From Gammaproteobacteria bacterium (GTDB lineage: Bacteria; Pseudomonadota; Gammaproteobacteria; Burkholderiales; Thiobacillaceae), in the NCBI GenBank assembly GCA_018820765.1, contig JAHJNN010000017.1, positions 434,001 to 498,000 of the forward strand: DNA of 64,000 bases, written 5' to 3'. Made by a program: the position numbers and the translations under genes. Below are positions 32,231-42,933 of this stretch, piece by piece (the first letter of the stretch is position 1; each line of letters starts with the position of its first letter). The notes under the pieces were generated by a model, which saw only the letters and a program-made list of their open reading frames with translations, did not search any database and had not been told where the DNA came from.

Positions 32231-33154
32231 GATAGAAACGTTGTCTTTCCGCGTTCGATTCGCTATCTGATCGCGGTTGCCGACATGCATAGCTTCACGC
32301 GTGCGGCGGAGGCGCTGTATGTCTCGCAGCCCACCTTGTCGCAGCAAATCAAGCAACTGGAGGACTTGCTGGACGTCCAGCTGCTCGACCGGTCCGGGCG
32401 GACCGTGCGTCTGACGGCAGCCGGCGAAGTCTATTTGCACCATGCGCGCCGGGCCCTGATCGAGCTGGAAACGGCCAAGCGCGCCATCCATGAGTTGAAC
32501 GATCTGAGCCGCGGTTCGCTGCGCCTGGGAATGAACCCGATCACCGACTACCTGGTGATCCCCTTGCTGGCGCAATTCAATGACAGCTATCCCGGCATCA
32601 CCGTGAGCACGCTGGAAATGCCCCAGGACGACATCAAGGTCGCCCTGGCCGAAGACCGCGTCGACATTGGCATTGCCTTCAGCAGCACACTCTCGACCGA
32701 GGAGTGCTCGGAGGATGTCGACAGCCGCATCCTGTTTATCGAAACGCTCACCCTCGCCGTCGGCAAGAACCACCCGCTTGCCGGGCAGCGCGGGCCGATG
32801 AGCAAGCATGCGCTGGAGCAGGAGCCGCTGGTGCTGTTCAATGCCAATTACGCGTTGCGCCGGAATATCGACCAGTACTGTCTTGAACAGGGGATCAAGC
32901 TGCCGGTCATCATGGAGGCCAGCTCGCTCAGCGTGATCCTGGAAATCGTCCGCCTCGGCCGCCTCGCCACCATCCTGCCGGACACCATTTCCGGCGCCCA
33001 GCACGGGCTGCATTCGGTCGCCCTGCTGCCGGAACTGCCGCACCACACGATCAGCCTGATCTGCCGCAGGGGCGCGTACAAGAGCCCGGCCTGCAAGGCC
33101 TTTTCCGATGTGGCGACGGAGTGGTCTGCGTTCAGGAACCAGGTGCCCGTCTGA
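32228..33154 (+). CDS. LysR-type transcriptional regulator, CynR/CbbR-like
   Basis: A 308-residue regulator. The N-terminal winged helix-turn-helix is standard (FTRAAEALYVSQPTLSQQIK, then LEDLLDVQLLDRSGRTVRLT) and the rest is the co-inducer-binding domain (LGMNPITDYLVIPLLAQF, VDIGIAFSS, LTLAVGKNHPLAG, SLSVILEIVRLGRLATILPD). The size and the position, divergent from cbiM and cynS, recall CynR, which senses cyanate. The start at 32228 fits the family N-terminus. It probably reads the operator-like repeat at its own start and the one upstream of scnB; the inducer may be cyanate or thiocyanate. Confidence 0.92.
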   Translation: MDRNVVFPRSIRYLIAVADMHSFTRAAEALYVSQPTLSQQIKQLEDLLDVQLLDRSGRTVRLTAAGEVYLHHARRALIELETAKRAIHELNDLSRGSLRLGMNPITDYLVIPLLAQFNDSYPGITVSTLEMPQDDIKVALAEDRVDIGIAFSSTLSTEECSEDVDSRILFIETLTLAVGKNHPLAGQRGPMSKHALEQEPLVLFNANYALRRNIDQYCLEQGIKLPVIMEASSLSVILEIVRLGRLATILPDTISGAQHGLHSVALLPELPHHTISLICRRGAYKSPACKAFSDVATEWSAFRNQVPV

Positions 33155-33437
33155 ACGCCGCAGCTTAGGGCTTGCTCGGCAATCGCGCCGAGGAGCCCAG
33201 ATCGGTTGCTGCAGGCGCCTCGAACTCGCTCCCCCGCTCGTCCGCACCCCCCAGCGCCGGATGCCCTGTCGACGGGCGCACGCAAGCGCGCATACATAAT
33301 CTATTTCTATCGATGCAATTGTTAGAAGGTCTTGGACATGGCTCCCGGTCCGTTCCATAGTCTGATACGACGCTGTCTGTCGGGGCGTCTTGCGCACTTC
33401 CAAAGTCGCTCGCCATGTTGTCATCCGGAATCCTGAA

Positions 33438-34736
33438 ATGAAAATCGAACTGGCCGAAACCTACCGTGACACCGATCTGGGCCGCGAAGCGGAGGCGCTC
33501 CTGCACCCCTGCGTGCAATGCGGCCAATGCACCTTTACCTGCCCCACCTTCCGGCTGCTCGACGACGAGTGGGACGGCCCGCGCGGGCGGATCTATCTGA
33601 TCAAGCAGATGCTGGAGGGCGAGGAGCCCAACATTTCCACGCTGCCCCCGGCCTATACCCTGAAAACGCTGGAGGGAAGGTCGTTCGGCGCCAACCTGCA
33701 GCTGCACCTCGATCGCTGCCTCAGCTGCCGCTCGTGCGAAACCAGCTGCCCGCAAGGCGTTCGCTACGGCCGCCTGCTTGATATCGGGCGGGAACTGGTC
33801 GAAAAGGAGGTGCCGCGTCCGTTGAAGGAGCGGCTGCTGCGCCGCGCGCTGCGTGCCGTGGTGCCCTACCGCACCCGCTTCACCGCCTTGCTGCGCACCG
33901 GGCAGGCGCTGCGCCGCTTCCTGCCGGCCGACCTGGGTTCGAGGATTCCCCAGCGGCGGCCGGCCGGCGCCTGGCCGACGCGCGCGCACGCCCGCAGCAT
34001 GGTGATCTGGCAGGGCTGCGTGCAACCGGCGCTGGCGCCGGACATCAATGCCGCGGCGGCGCGCGTGCTGGATCGCTTCGGCATCCGGCTGATTGCGGCG
34101 AGCGACGGCTGCTGCGGCGCGCTGAGCCATCACATGGCGGCGACGGAGGAAGCGCGCGCCTTCATGCGCAAGAACATCGACGCCTTGTGGCTGCACATTG
34201 AGGCCGGCGCCGAGGCCATCATCCTCACCGCCAGCGGCTGCGGCGCGCACTTTCGCGACTACGGCCAGCTGCTGCACGACGATCCCCAATACCGCGACAA
34301 GGCGAAGCACGTCTCGGATCTGGTGAAGGACATCGCGGAAATCGTCGCCGACGAATGGCGGGAGGACGCGCTGCAGGACGCACCTGCGCCGCAACCCGCG
34401 CGACGCATCGCCTTCCAGTCTTCGTGCAGCCTGCAGCACGGCGAAAAGCTGAACGGGGTGGTCGAGAAGCTGCTGAAGCGCGCCGGCTTCAAGCTGGTGC
34501 CCGTGACCTATCCCTTCATGTGCTGCGGGGCGGCAGGCAGTTATTCGATCCTGCAACGGACGCTGTCGGAATCGCTGCGTGCGCGCAAGCTGGAAACGTT
34601 GATGGCCAGCCGCCCGACGGCGATTGCGACGGCCAACATCGGTTGCCTGACGCACCTGGCATCGGTTTCCCCGGTGCCGGTCAGCCACTGGATCGAAATG
34701 CTGGATGCCACCCTGTCGGCGCGGGACGCACAGTGA
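33438..34736 (+). CDS. glcF: glycolate oxidase iron-sulfur subunit
   Basis: A 432-residue protein with two [4Fe-4S] motifs (CVQCGQCTFTCPTF and CLSCRSCETSCPQG) and two CCG-type domains (GCCGALSHHM and MCCGAAGSYSI), as in GlcF, the electron-transfer subunit of glycolate dehydrogenase. I chose the ATG at 33438, which gives the usual N-terminus MKIELAETYR. glcD and glcE are not next to it. Glycolate recovery is useful to an organism that fixes CO2 by the Calvin cycle, since RuBisCO forms phosphoglycolate. About 280 bp separate it from lysR. Confidence 0.92.
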   Translation: MKIELAETYRDTDLGREAEALLHPCVQCGQCTFTCPTFRLLDDEWDGPRGRIYLIKQMLEGEEPNISTLPPAYTLKTLEGRSFGANLQLHLDRCLSCRSCETSCPQGVRYGRLLDIGRELVEKEVPRPLKERLLRRALRAVVPYRTRFTALLRTGQALRRFLPADLGSRIPQRRPAGAWPTRAHARSMVIWQGCVQPALAPDINAAAARVLDRFGIRLIAASDGCCGALSHHMAATEEARAFMRKNIDALWLHIEAGAEAIILTASGCGAHFRDYGQLLHDDPQYRDKAKHVSDLVKDIAEIVADEWREDALQDAPAPQPARRIAFQSSCSLQHGEKLNGVVEKLLKRAGFKLVPVTYPFMCCGAAGSYSILQRTLSESLRARKLETLMASRPTAIATANIGCLTHLASVSPVPVSHWIEMLDATLSARDAQ

Positions 34737-34866
34737 CGCAGGCGCCGGGCGCGACGTTCCATAACGGTTTTCTATCGGGATAATCCGGAAATCGTCTTTG
34801 CCTCATCCATTCCTTGCCGGTAAAAATGTCCGCATCCATCAAGATCGACATGAGGCAAGACAACAC

Positions 34867-35637
34867 ATGAAGCGCGCGACACCCGCAGGCGTCCTGGCAC
34901 TGATTTTTTCCGCTCAGTGGCCCATGACGGGGCATGCCGCCCATCCCCTGCTCACCGAGGATACCGGCACACAGGGCGCCGGACATTACCAGCTGGAACT
35001 CACGCACGACCTGGCCAGCGACCGGGATGCAGGCACAAAAACCCGTTCCCGCAGCGCCAACGCCGTCCTGTCGGCGGGCCTGACCGACGATCTCGACGTC
35101 ATCGTCGCCCTGCCGCACGAGCGCCTGACCGAACGGACGGGCGCCACCAAAACGACGACGTCGGGTTATGCCGACATGGAAATCGCGGCCAAATGGCGCT
35201 TCTACGAAAAAGGCGCGCTGAGCTTCGCGCTGCGTCCCGGACTCGGATTGCCGACCGGGGATGAAGACGAAGGCCTGAGTTCGGGCCACGTCACCCCCAC
35301 CCTGTTCGCGGTGGCGACGTACGCCGGCGATCCCTGGGCCTTTCATCTGCACGCCGGCTATACCCGCAACCTCCACGCCGGCCCGGACGAACACGGCCAC
35401 ATTTATCATGCCTCGGTTGCCGCCGAGTACAGCGTGAGCGAATCGCTGCGGCTGGTGGGCGACGCCAGCATCGAGCGCAACGGCGCGCGCTCAGGCCACC
35501 CCGGCGTGGGTTCCGTGGTGGTCGGGCTGGTGGTTTCGCTGACGCCGGATCTCGACTTCGACTTCGGCTATCGCAAAGGCCTGACCGAGCCGGCGGATGA
35601 CCATGCCTGGCTCACGGGCCTGGCTTTACGTTTTTAG
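34867..35637 (+). CDS. exported outer-membrane beta-barrel protein
   Basis: A 256-residue protein with a signal peptide (ATPAGVLALIFSAQWPMTG, cleavage near GHAAH) and a run of amphipathic strands, for example TDDLDVIVALPHERL, GLGLPTGDEDEGL and SLTPDLDFDFGYRKGL, ending in LALRF with a C-terminal phenylalanine. It resembles the transporter group of the phenol-degradation MetA type, which are small outer-membrane channels of uncertain cargo. It is a single gene; phzF-like lies head-on just after it. Confidence 0.75.
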   Translation: MKRATPAGVLALIFSAQWPMTGHAAHPLLTEDTGTQGAGHYQLELTHDLASDRDAGTKTRSRSANAVLSAGLTDDLDVIVALPHERLTERTGATKTTTSGYADMEIAAKWRFYEKGALSFALRPGLGLPTGDEDEGLSSGHVTPTLFAVATYAGDPWAFHLHAGYTRNLHAGPDEHGHIYHASVAAEYSVSESLRLVGDASIERNGARSGHPGVGSVVVGLVVSLTPDLDFDFGYRKGLTEPADDHAWLTGLALRF

Positions 35638-36522
35638 TTACGCCAGTTCCCCCTGCACCGTGGGAATGACGTAGCCGCCCACGCTCACCTCACTCGATCC
35701 GTCGACCCTGCGTGCGCGCAGCATGACCAGGGACGGCCGGCGAACTTCGTGACCCTGCTCGATCCGGACTGAAATATCGGATTCTGGAAAGAAGCGGTGC
35801 TCCAGCAGATAGGCGCCTAGGAAGGCCGCGCCGTTCCCGGTGGCCGGGTCCTCGCGCACGCCGTGCGCCTCGAAGAAGAAGCGCGCGCTCAGGTCGTTCC
35901 GCGGATCCCGCGTCTGGCTGCAGAACAGGTAGACGAGGGACGGAAAGCCTTCGGCCGCCAGCGCAGCGTACGCATCGAGGTCAAGCCGGCTGCGCCGGAG
36001 CGCGTCGAGGCTGCGCAGCGGGACGATCATGGCCGAGGTGCCGGCGGAAAACTGCTGGACCGGGTAGCTGGCGTCGATGTCCTCAGGCGAGATGCCGAGC
36101 GCCGCAGCAATCCGTTCGGGTGCGCAGGTTTTCCCCAGCGCCACCGGCGGCGCGAGAAACCACGCCGCCTCCCTGCCTTCGGCGGAACGCTCGAACGTAA
36201 CGGGGACCTGCCCCAGCGCGAGATTCAGGCGCACCGGTCCGGAAGCTTCAGGCAAGACATGGTGGCGGATGACCCACGCGGTGCCGAGAATGGGATGGCC
36301 GGCAAAGGCAATCTCCCGCGCCGGCGTGAAGATCCGCACCCGATAGCCGCCATCGGGCTCAGGCGTGGGCGTCACGAAAGTCGTTTCCGAGTAATTCGTC
36401 TCCGCCGCGATCTGTTGCATCGTTTCGTCGGACAGGATGCCCTCGCCGACCACGACCGCCAGTTGATTTCCCGCGTAGGGTCGCTCTGCAAAGACATCAA
36501 CTATGTAGAACCGGTGTGTCAT
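35638..36522 (-). CDS. PhzF-family isomerase/epimerase
   Basis: A 294-residue protein of the PhzF/DAPF-like fold. FYIVDVFAERPYAGNQLAVV, with the catalytic-site Glu in ETNYSETTFV, FTPAREIAFAGHPILGTAWV and DPATGNGAAFLGAYLL are the family's typical motifs. Most members outside phenazine clusters have no known substrate. No phenazine genes are here. The neighbouring outer-membrane gene ends directly against its stop codon. Confidence 0.9.
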   Translation of the reverse strand: MTHRFYIVDVFAERPYAGNQLAVVVGEGILSDETMQQIAAETNYSETTFVTPTPEPDGGYRVRIFTPAREIAFAGHPILGTAWVIRHHVLPEASGPVRLNLALGQVPVTFERSAEGREAAWFLAPPVALGKTCAPERIAAALGISPEDIDASYPVQQFSAGTSAMIVPLRSLDALRRSRLDLDAYAALAAEGFPSLVYLFCSQTRDPRNDLSARFFFEAHGVREDPATGNGAAFLGAYLLEHRFFPESDISVRIEQGHEVRRPSLVMLRARRVDGSSEVSVGGYVIPTVQGELA

Positions 36523-36681
36523 GGTCTCGCCTGTCCCGTGGCCGTGTAACGATTAATCAGACCTTTTGATCGGCGGCAAGTCTCGCACGAAGATCGGCAG
36601 CCCGTCTACGCGGCAGCCCGTTCGAACTCGGTCTGGCACGACGATCCGGCTTCATTTCTCGTGCTTGCGGGGGCCCATGGA

Positions 36682-36709
36682 CTTGAAATTGTCACAGGAC
36701 GCCCCTACT
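36682..36709 (+). promoter_or_regulatory. heat-shock (sigma-32) promoter of groESL
   Basis: CTTGAAA at 36682-36688, 13 bases, CCCCTACT at 36702-36709: a very good match to the heat-shock sigma factor consensus. CIRCE follows at once. Confidence 0.85.
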
Positions 36710-36710
36710 A

Positions 36711-36737
36711 TTAGCACTCTACGGCGGCGAGTGCTAA
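36711..36737 (+). promoter_or_regulatory. CIRCE operator
   Basis: TTAGCACTC, nine bases, GAGTGCTAA, the perfect CIRCE inverted repeat bound by HrcA. With the sigma-32 promoter it gives dual control of groESL. Confidence 0.97.
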
Positions 36738-36805
36738 CTCGCCGCTTCCTAATTTTCGGGCAGCCTGGCTGCCGGTTATCAACGCACCGCAATGGAGACT
36801 TTGCA

Positions 36806-37096
36806 ATGAAAATCCGTCCTCTGCACGACCGTGTGATCGTCAAACGCATGGAAGAAGAGCGCAAGACCGCTTCCGGAATCGTCATCCCCGACACCGCCAC
36901 CGAGAAGCCCGACCAGGGTGAAGTAATCGCCGTCGGCGCAGGCAAGAAAGACGACCAGGGCAAACTGATTCCGCTGGACGTGAAAGTCGGCGACCGCGTG
37001 CTGTTCGGCAAATACGCCGGCCAGACCGTCAAGGTCGAAGGCGACGAACTGCTGGTCATGCGCGAAGAAGACATCATGGGCGTGGTCGAGCAGTAA
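36806..37096 (+). CDS. groES: co-chaperonin GroES
   Basis: A 96-residue Gro[20 protein letters not shown], the mobile loop [15 protein letters not shown] and [20 protein letters not shown] are all present. It forms the seven-membered lid on GroEL. The ATG at 36806 has GGAG upstream. It starts 69 bp after CIRCE and ends 48 bp before groEL. Confidence 0.98.
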   Translation: MKIRPLHDRVIVKRMEEERKTASGIVIPDTATEKPDQGEVIAVGAGKKDDQGKLIPLDVKVGDRVLFGKYAGQTVKVEGDELLVMREEDIMGVVEQ

Positions 37097-37135
37097 GCAC
37101 TCGCTCACACGCAATCCAACCGAATTCAAGATTAG

Positions 37136-38791
<1,656 letters not shown>

Positions 38792-38816
38792 GACCCGGCT
38801 GTTTACGTCGGTCAAA

Positions 38817-38840
38817 AGCCCCGCTTCGGCGGGGCTTTTT
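38817..38840 (+). terminator. groESL terminator
   Basis: AGCCCCGC, TTCG tetraloop, GCGGGGCT and a run of T; 25 bp after groEL. Confidence 0.95.
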
Positions 38841-39032
38841 CGTTCACGGGCGCCGTTTCCTTCCCCATCGGATGTCGATATTTTTTACATCGACACCCAG
38901 CATCGAGGACCGGAACGCATGACCAAGAATCTCAAGTTGTTGATTTTTATTTACAAAACCCAAGCCTGGACGGAATGGCGCACTTTTTGCTGTACGTGAT
39001 CGACTTCAATTCAGATTCACAGGGAGCAAATA

Positions 39033-39869
39033 ATGAAAATCTTGAATCAGCTTGCAGCAGTGGCATGCGGCATCGCCCTGGCAGGCCAGGCCGGCGCCGC
39101 TGTGATCAACTACAGCGACTTTTCCAGCACGGCAGGCCTCACGCTCAACGGCAGCGCCACCCAGGCCGGCAGTGTGCTGCGCGTGACACCCGCAAACTTT
39201 GGCCAGTCCGGCAGCGCCTTCTCAACCAGCACCGTTTCCCTCGCGTCGAACGCCTCGTTCAGCACATTCTTCCAGTTCCGCTTCACGAGCCCCGGCGGCG
39301 CCTGCGACGGCCTCGGGTGCGGCGCCGACGGCCTGGTGTTCGTGGTGCAGACGGTGGGCAACAATGTCGGCGGCGCCGGCGGTGGAATTGGCTATGCCGG
39401 CATCAACAACAGCGTCGGCATCGAGTTCGATACCTGGAACAACGGTAGCGGCGACAACAACAGCAGCAACCACATCGGCGCCGACGTCAACGGCGACGTC
39501 AATTCGATTGTCCTCGCCGAAGTGACCGAGGCCGACATGAACGATGGCGACATCTGGAGCGTGTGGGTCGACTATAACGGCGGCACCAATCTGCTGGAGG
39601 CCCGCATGAACCGCAGCGGCGTGCGTCCCAGCAATGCACTCTTGTCGCTGACACGCGATCTGGCTACGGACCTGGCCACCACCAATGCATTCGTCGGCTT
39701 TACGTCGGGCACCGGTGCGGCCTATGCCAACCATGACGTCCTCAGCTGGACACTGGAAGACCGCTTCGCCCCGATCGGCGGCGGCAACTCGGTCCCCGAA
39801 CCCGGCTCGCTGCTGCTGCTGGGTACGGGACTCGTCCTGGCTCGCGTAATGCGTAAGCGCGCGCATTAA
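39033..39869 (+). CDS. PEP-CTERM protein with L-type lectin-like domain
   Basis: A 278-residue exported protein. An N-terminal signal (QLAAVACGIALAGQAGA) is followed by a beta-rich domain with features of legume-type lectins (GADGLVFVVQTVGNN, NSVGIEFDTWNN, WVDYNGGTNLLEARM). The C-terminus has the sorting signal VPEPGSLLLLGTGL and a basic tail (RVMRKRAH), which exosortase/archaeosortase-like enzymes handle. No exosortase is in the window. AGGGAG before the ATG supports the start. It should be moved to the cell surface or matrix and might bind sugars. Confidence 0.88.
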   Translation: MKILNQLAAVACGIALAGQAGAAVINYSDFSSTAGLTLNGSATQAGSVLRVTPANFGQSGSAFSTSTVSLASNASFSTFFQFRFTSPGGACDGLGCGADGLVFVVQTVGNNVGGAGGGIGYAGINNSVGIEFDTWNNGSGDNNSSNHIGADVNGDVNSIVLAEVTEADMNDGDIWSVWVDYNGGTNLLEARMNRSGVRPSNALLSLTRDLATDLATTNAFVGFTSGTGAAYANHDVLSWTLEDRFAPIGGGNSVPEPGSLLLLGTGLVLARVMRKRAH

Positions 39870-39889
39870 ACGGTATCCGGGAACACTCA

Positions 39890-39915
39890 AGCGGTGGCAC
39901 AAGCCACCGCTTTTT
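39890..39915 (+). terminator. terminator of the PEP-CTERM gene
   Basis: AGCGGTGG, loop, CCACCGCT and five T residues, 20 bp after the stop. Confidence 0.9.
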
Positions 39916-39977
39916 ATTTGGGCAACTGCACGCGCTGCGATATTGCCCCGGGCACTACGGCACGTTAAGGTTGGCAT

Positions 39978-41867
39978 ATGAGTGCCACCCTGCCCCTCGC
40001 CAACAGCCTGCATCGCGCCACCTTCGACATGCTGCGGCGGCAGGCGCCGTTTGCGGCGATGGGTGAAGACGCGGTGCTGTGGCTGGTGCAGCGTCTGTCG
40101 GTCGCGTACTTTGCCCGCGACGCCGTTCTGCTGGAACCGGCCGACGCGCCACCGGACACGCTGTTCATCATCAAGCAGGGCACCGTCAGCGGCGCCACCG
40201 CCGACGGCCAGACGGTGCTGCAACTGGCGGCGGGCGAAATGTTTCCGCTGGGCGCCCTGCTCGCCGGGCGCGGCGCCGCCAACCGCTATGTCGCGGCGAC
40301 GGACACTTTTTGCTACTTGCTCTCCGCAACCGATTTCCATGCGCTGCTCGGCGAAAGCGTGGAGTTTCATGATTTCTGCACGCGCCGCATCGCCAGTCTG
40401 CTGGAGGAATCGCAGCGGGCGGTGCAGGCCGAATACGCGCTGGCACTGGACGACGACAGCCGCTTTGCGCGGCCGCTCGCCAGCCTGATCCGGCGCGCGC
40501 CGCTTGCGACCCGGGCCGGCACGCCGCTGGCGGCCGCGCTGGGGGCGATGGAGGCCGCCCGGGTGGGTTCGGTGGTGGTAACCGACGAGGCCGGGCAGCC
40601 CATCGGGATTCTGACCCTGAAGGACGTGCTGGCGCGCGTGACGCTGGCCGGCGTGCCGCTCGCCACCCCGATTGCCGACGTGATGACGCCGCAGCCGGCC
40701 ACCCTGTCGGCCGATGCGCCGGTGGCCGATGCGCTGGTGCTGATGGCGCGCCAGGGCATCCACCACGTTCCGCTGGTGCGCGACGGCCGGCTGGTCGGCG
40801 TGGTATCGGAGAAGGACGTGTTTGCCCTGCGCCGCCTGTCGGTGGAAGGCATCACCGCAGCGATTTCGCGCAACGAGGACCCCGTCCGCCTGCCCGCGCT
40901 GGCGCAGGACATCGGCGATCTGGTGCACAGCCTGCTGGCGCAGGGGATGGATGCGGAAAATCTCACTGCCATCATTTCCAGCCTGAACGACCGCCTCACC
41001 GAACGCCTCATCACGCTGGAATGCGCCGGCGACGAGGCGCTCGCCGGGCTGCGCTGGTGCTGGCTGGCGCTGGGATCGGAAGGCCGCATGGAGCAGACGC
41101 TCGCCACCGACCAGGACAATGCGCTGATTTTCGCGGCGACGGACGACGCCCAGCGCGCTGCGCTGCTGGCCATGGCACGGCGGGTGAACCACCGGCTTGA
41201 CGCCTGTGGGTTTCCGCTGTGCCGCGGTGGCATCATGGCGAGCAATCCGAAATGGTGCCTGTCGCTGACCGGCTGGCAGCAGCAGTTCACCCAGTGGATC
41301 GATCACGGCAGCCCCGAAGCCTTGCTGCACGCCAGCATCTTTTTCGACTTCCGCCCGCTGGCCGGCGATGAATCGCTGGCGCTCGACCTGCGCGCCTGGC
41401 TCAACCACGCTGCACAGAAAAACCCGCGCTTCCTCCATCAGATGGCCGGCAACGCACTGCGCAACCGCCCGCCGCTGGGAGTCATGCGCGACTTCGTGCT
41501 GTCGGACAACGATGCCCACCCGCACACGATCGACCTCAAGCTCAACGGCGCCACGCCCTTTGTCGATGCCGCCCGGATTTTTGCGCTGGCGGCCGGCAGC
41601 CCGCAGACCAATACCGCCAAGCGGCTGCGCGAGGCAGCGCATGCGCTGCACATCCCCGACGCTGAACTGGCCGACTGGAACCGCGCGTTCCACTTCCTGC
41701 AGTTGCTGCGCTTGCGCCATCAGCACGGACAGCAGCGCGCCGGCCAGACGCCGGACAACCATATCGACCCCGACACGCTGAACCCGCTCGACCGCCGCAT
41801 CCTGAAAGAAGCGCTGCGCCAGGCGCGCAAGGTTCAGGCGCGGCTGGCGATGGATTACAAGCTTTGA
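39978..41867 (+). CDS. cNMP-binding/CBS/DUF294 nucleotidyltransferase-like protein
   Basis: A 629-residue cytoplasmic protein with, in order, a cyclic-nucleotide-binding-like domain (about 20-140; FIIKQGTVSGATADG, GEMFPLGALLAG), two CBS domains (about 165-295; VGSVVVTDEAGQPIG, GIHHVPLVRDGRLVGVVSE), a DUF294 nucleotidyltransferase-like core (LALGSEGRMEQTLATDQDNA) and its C-terminal domain. The same arrangement is found next to VC_2705-type sodium/solute symporters, where it is thought to regulate transport, as here. The following exonuclease gene starts within its stop codon. Confidence 0.9.
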   Translation: MSATLPLANSLHRATFDMLRRQAPFAAMGEDAVLWLVQRLSVAYFARDAVLLEPADAPPDTLFIIKQGTVSGATADGQTVLQLAAGEMFPLGALLAGRGAANRYVAATDTFCYLLSATDFHALLGESVEFHDFCTRRIASLLEESQRAVQAEYALALDDDSRFARPLASLIRRAPLATRAGTPLAAALGAMEAARVGSVVVTDEAGQPIGILTLKDVLARVTLAGVPLATPIADVMTPQPATLSADAPVADALVLMARQGIHHVPLVRDGRLVGVVSEKDVFALRRLSVEGITAAISRNEDPVRLPALAQDIGDLVHSLLAQGMDAENLTAIISSLNDRLTERLITLECAGDEALAGLRWCWLALGSEGRMEQTLATDQDNALIFAATDDAQRAALLAMARRVNHRLDACGFPLCRGGIMASNPKWCLSLTGWQQQFTQWIDHGSPEALLHASIFFDFRPLAGDESLALDLRAWLNHAAQKNPRFLHQMAGNALRNRPPLGVMRDFVLSDNDAHPHTIDLKLNGATPFVDAARIFALAAGSPQTNTAKRLREAAHALHIPDAELADWNRAFHFLQLLRLRHQHGQQRAGQTPDNHIDPDTLNPLDRRILKEALRQARKVQARLAMDYKL

Positions 41868-42559
41868 TCTGGCCGTTCGATCGGCCCGCTCTGCCGCAGC
41901 TGGATGCAGCCAGCGACGCGCGGCGTAGCGCGCTGGGCAGGCAAGCGTTCGATCTGAAACAACCGCTGGCCGACATGCGCTGGTGCGTGGCCGATGTAGA
42001 AACCGGCGGGCTCGACGCGCAGCGCGATCCGCTGCTGGCGATTGGCGCAGTGGCGATCGAGCATGGCCGCATCGCACTCGACGCCACCCTGGAAGTCGGG
42101 CTCGCGCAGGTGCAATCGACCGCGGCGGCCAACATCCTGATCCACGGCATCAGCGGCAGCGAACAGCGCGCCGGTCAGGTCCCCCACGAGGCCCTGCTCA
42201 GTTGGCTGGAGTTTGCCCAGGGCGCGCCGCGAGTGGCCTTTCATGCCGCATTCGACCAGACGGTGCTGCAGCGCGCCGAGCGTGAGCAGCTGGGTTGGTC
42301 GGTCACCGCGCCGTGGTTCGACGCAGCCATCGTCGCAGCGCTGCTGTTCCCCGACGCCGCGCCGCACTGCCGCCATCTCGACGACTGGCTGGCGCATTTC
42401 GGCATTGCCGTGTACGCGCGCCATGGTGCGCTGGCCGACGCGTATGCCACCGCCGAGCTGTGGCTGGTGCTGCTGCAGGCCGCCCAGCGCGAAAACCTCG
42501 CCACGGCACATCAGCTGCGCGGACTGCTACGCGCCCGGCGCTGGCTATCAGCACATTAG
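41864..42559 (+). CDS. DnaQ-like 3'-5' exonuclease
   Basis: A 231-residue protein of the DEDD exonuclease superfamily. WCVADVETGGLDAQRDPLLA holds the Asp-x-Glu motif (Exo I), FHAAFDQTVLQ is Exo II, and HGALADAYATAELWL is Exo III with His/Asp. The start is a TTG at 41864 overlapping the upstream stop (TTGA). Family members near this symporter cluster are common though their cellular job is unclear. Confidence 0.88.
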   Translation: MIWPFDRPALPQLDAASDARRSALGRQAFDLKQPLADMRWCVADVETGGLDAQRDPLLAIGAVAIEHGRIALDATLEVGLAQVQSTAAANILIHGISGSEQRAGQVPHEALLSWLEFAQGAPRVAFHAAFDQTVLQRAEREQLGWSVTAPWFDAAIVAALLFPDAAPHCRHLDDWLAHFGIAVYARHGALADAYATAELWLVLLQAAQRENLATAHQLRGLLRARRWLSAH

Positions 42560-42668
42560 TGCCTACTAATCTGTTTGTGGGCCGTGCCGCGAGCCCATAC
42601 ACTCCGCGCACGCGCGGCTTCCATTAAATAAAGCGCGTTCCCTTATCACGTTCTTAAGGAGAAATGCC

Positions 42669-42932
42669 ATGCAGTTGTCGGAGAGACATCAGGAGTACTG
42701 GCGCAAGAACCTGCGGCTCACTGCAGTCCTGCTCGCCATCTGGTTCGTGGTGACGTTCGTCGTCATCTATTTCGCCCCCCAGCTCAATGAGATCGTCATC
42801 ATGGGTTTCCCCTTCGCCTTCTACATGGGCGCCCAGGGATCCCTGATCATCTACGTCCTGATCATCTGGTTCTATGCCCATCGCATGAACCAGCTGGACA
42901 AGGAATACGACGTCCACGAAGGGGAGGAATAA
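42669..42932 (+). CDS. sodium/solute symporter small subunit (DUF4212)
   Basis: An 87-residue membrane protein with two helices (AVLLAIWFVVTFVVIYFA and FYMGAQGSLIIYVLIIWFYA) and short charged ends. It is the small partner of the large symporter, which begins one base after its stop codon. The pair is known as a VC_2705-type transporter for acetate or similar short acids. Confidence 0.93.
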   Translation: MQLSERHQEYWRKNLRLTAVLLAIWFVVTFVVIYFAPQLNEIVIMGFPFAFYMGAQGSLIIYVLIIWFYAHRMNQLDKEYDVHEGEE

Positions 42933-42933
42933 C

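Noticed and set aside
20457..33154. A carbonyl sulfide hydrolase in the thiocyanate locus
   Set aside because: No beta-carbonic-anhydrase-like protein with its Cys-His-Cys zinc motif is coded here.
39222..42077. A 951-codon minus-strand frame
   Set aside because: Antisense to the PEP-CTERM and DUF294 genes, Arg/Gln/Gly-rich, no motif. The plus-strand genes are firmly identified.
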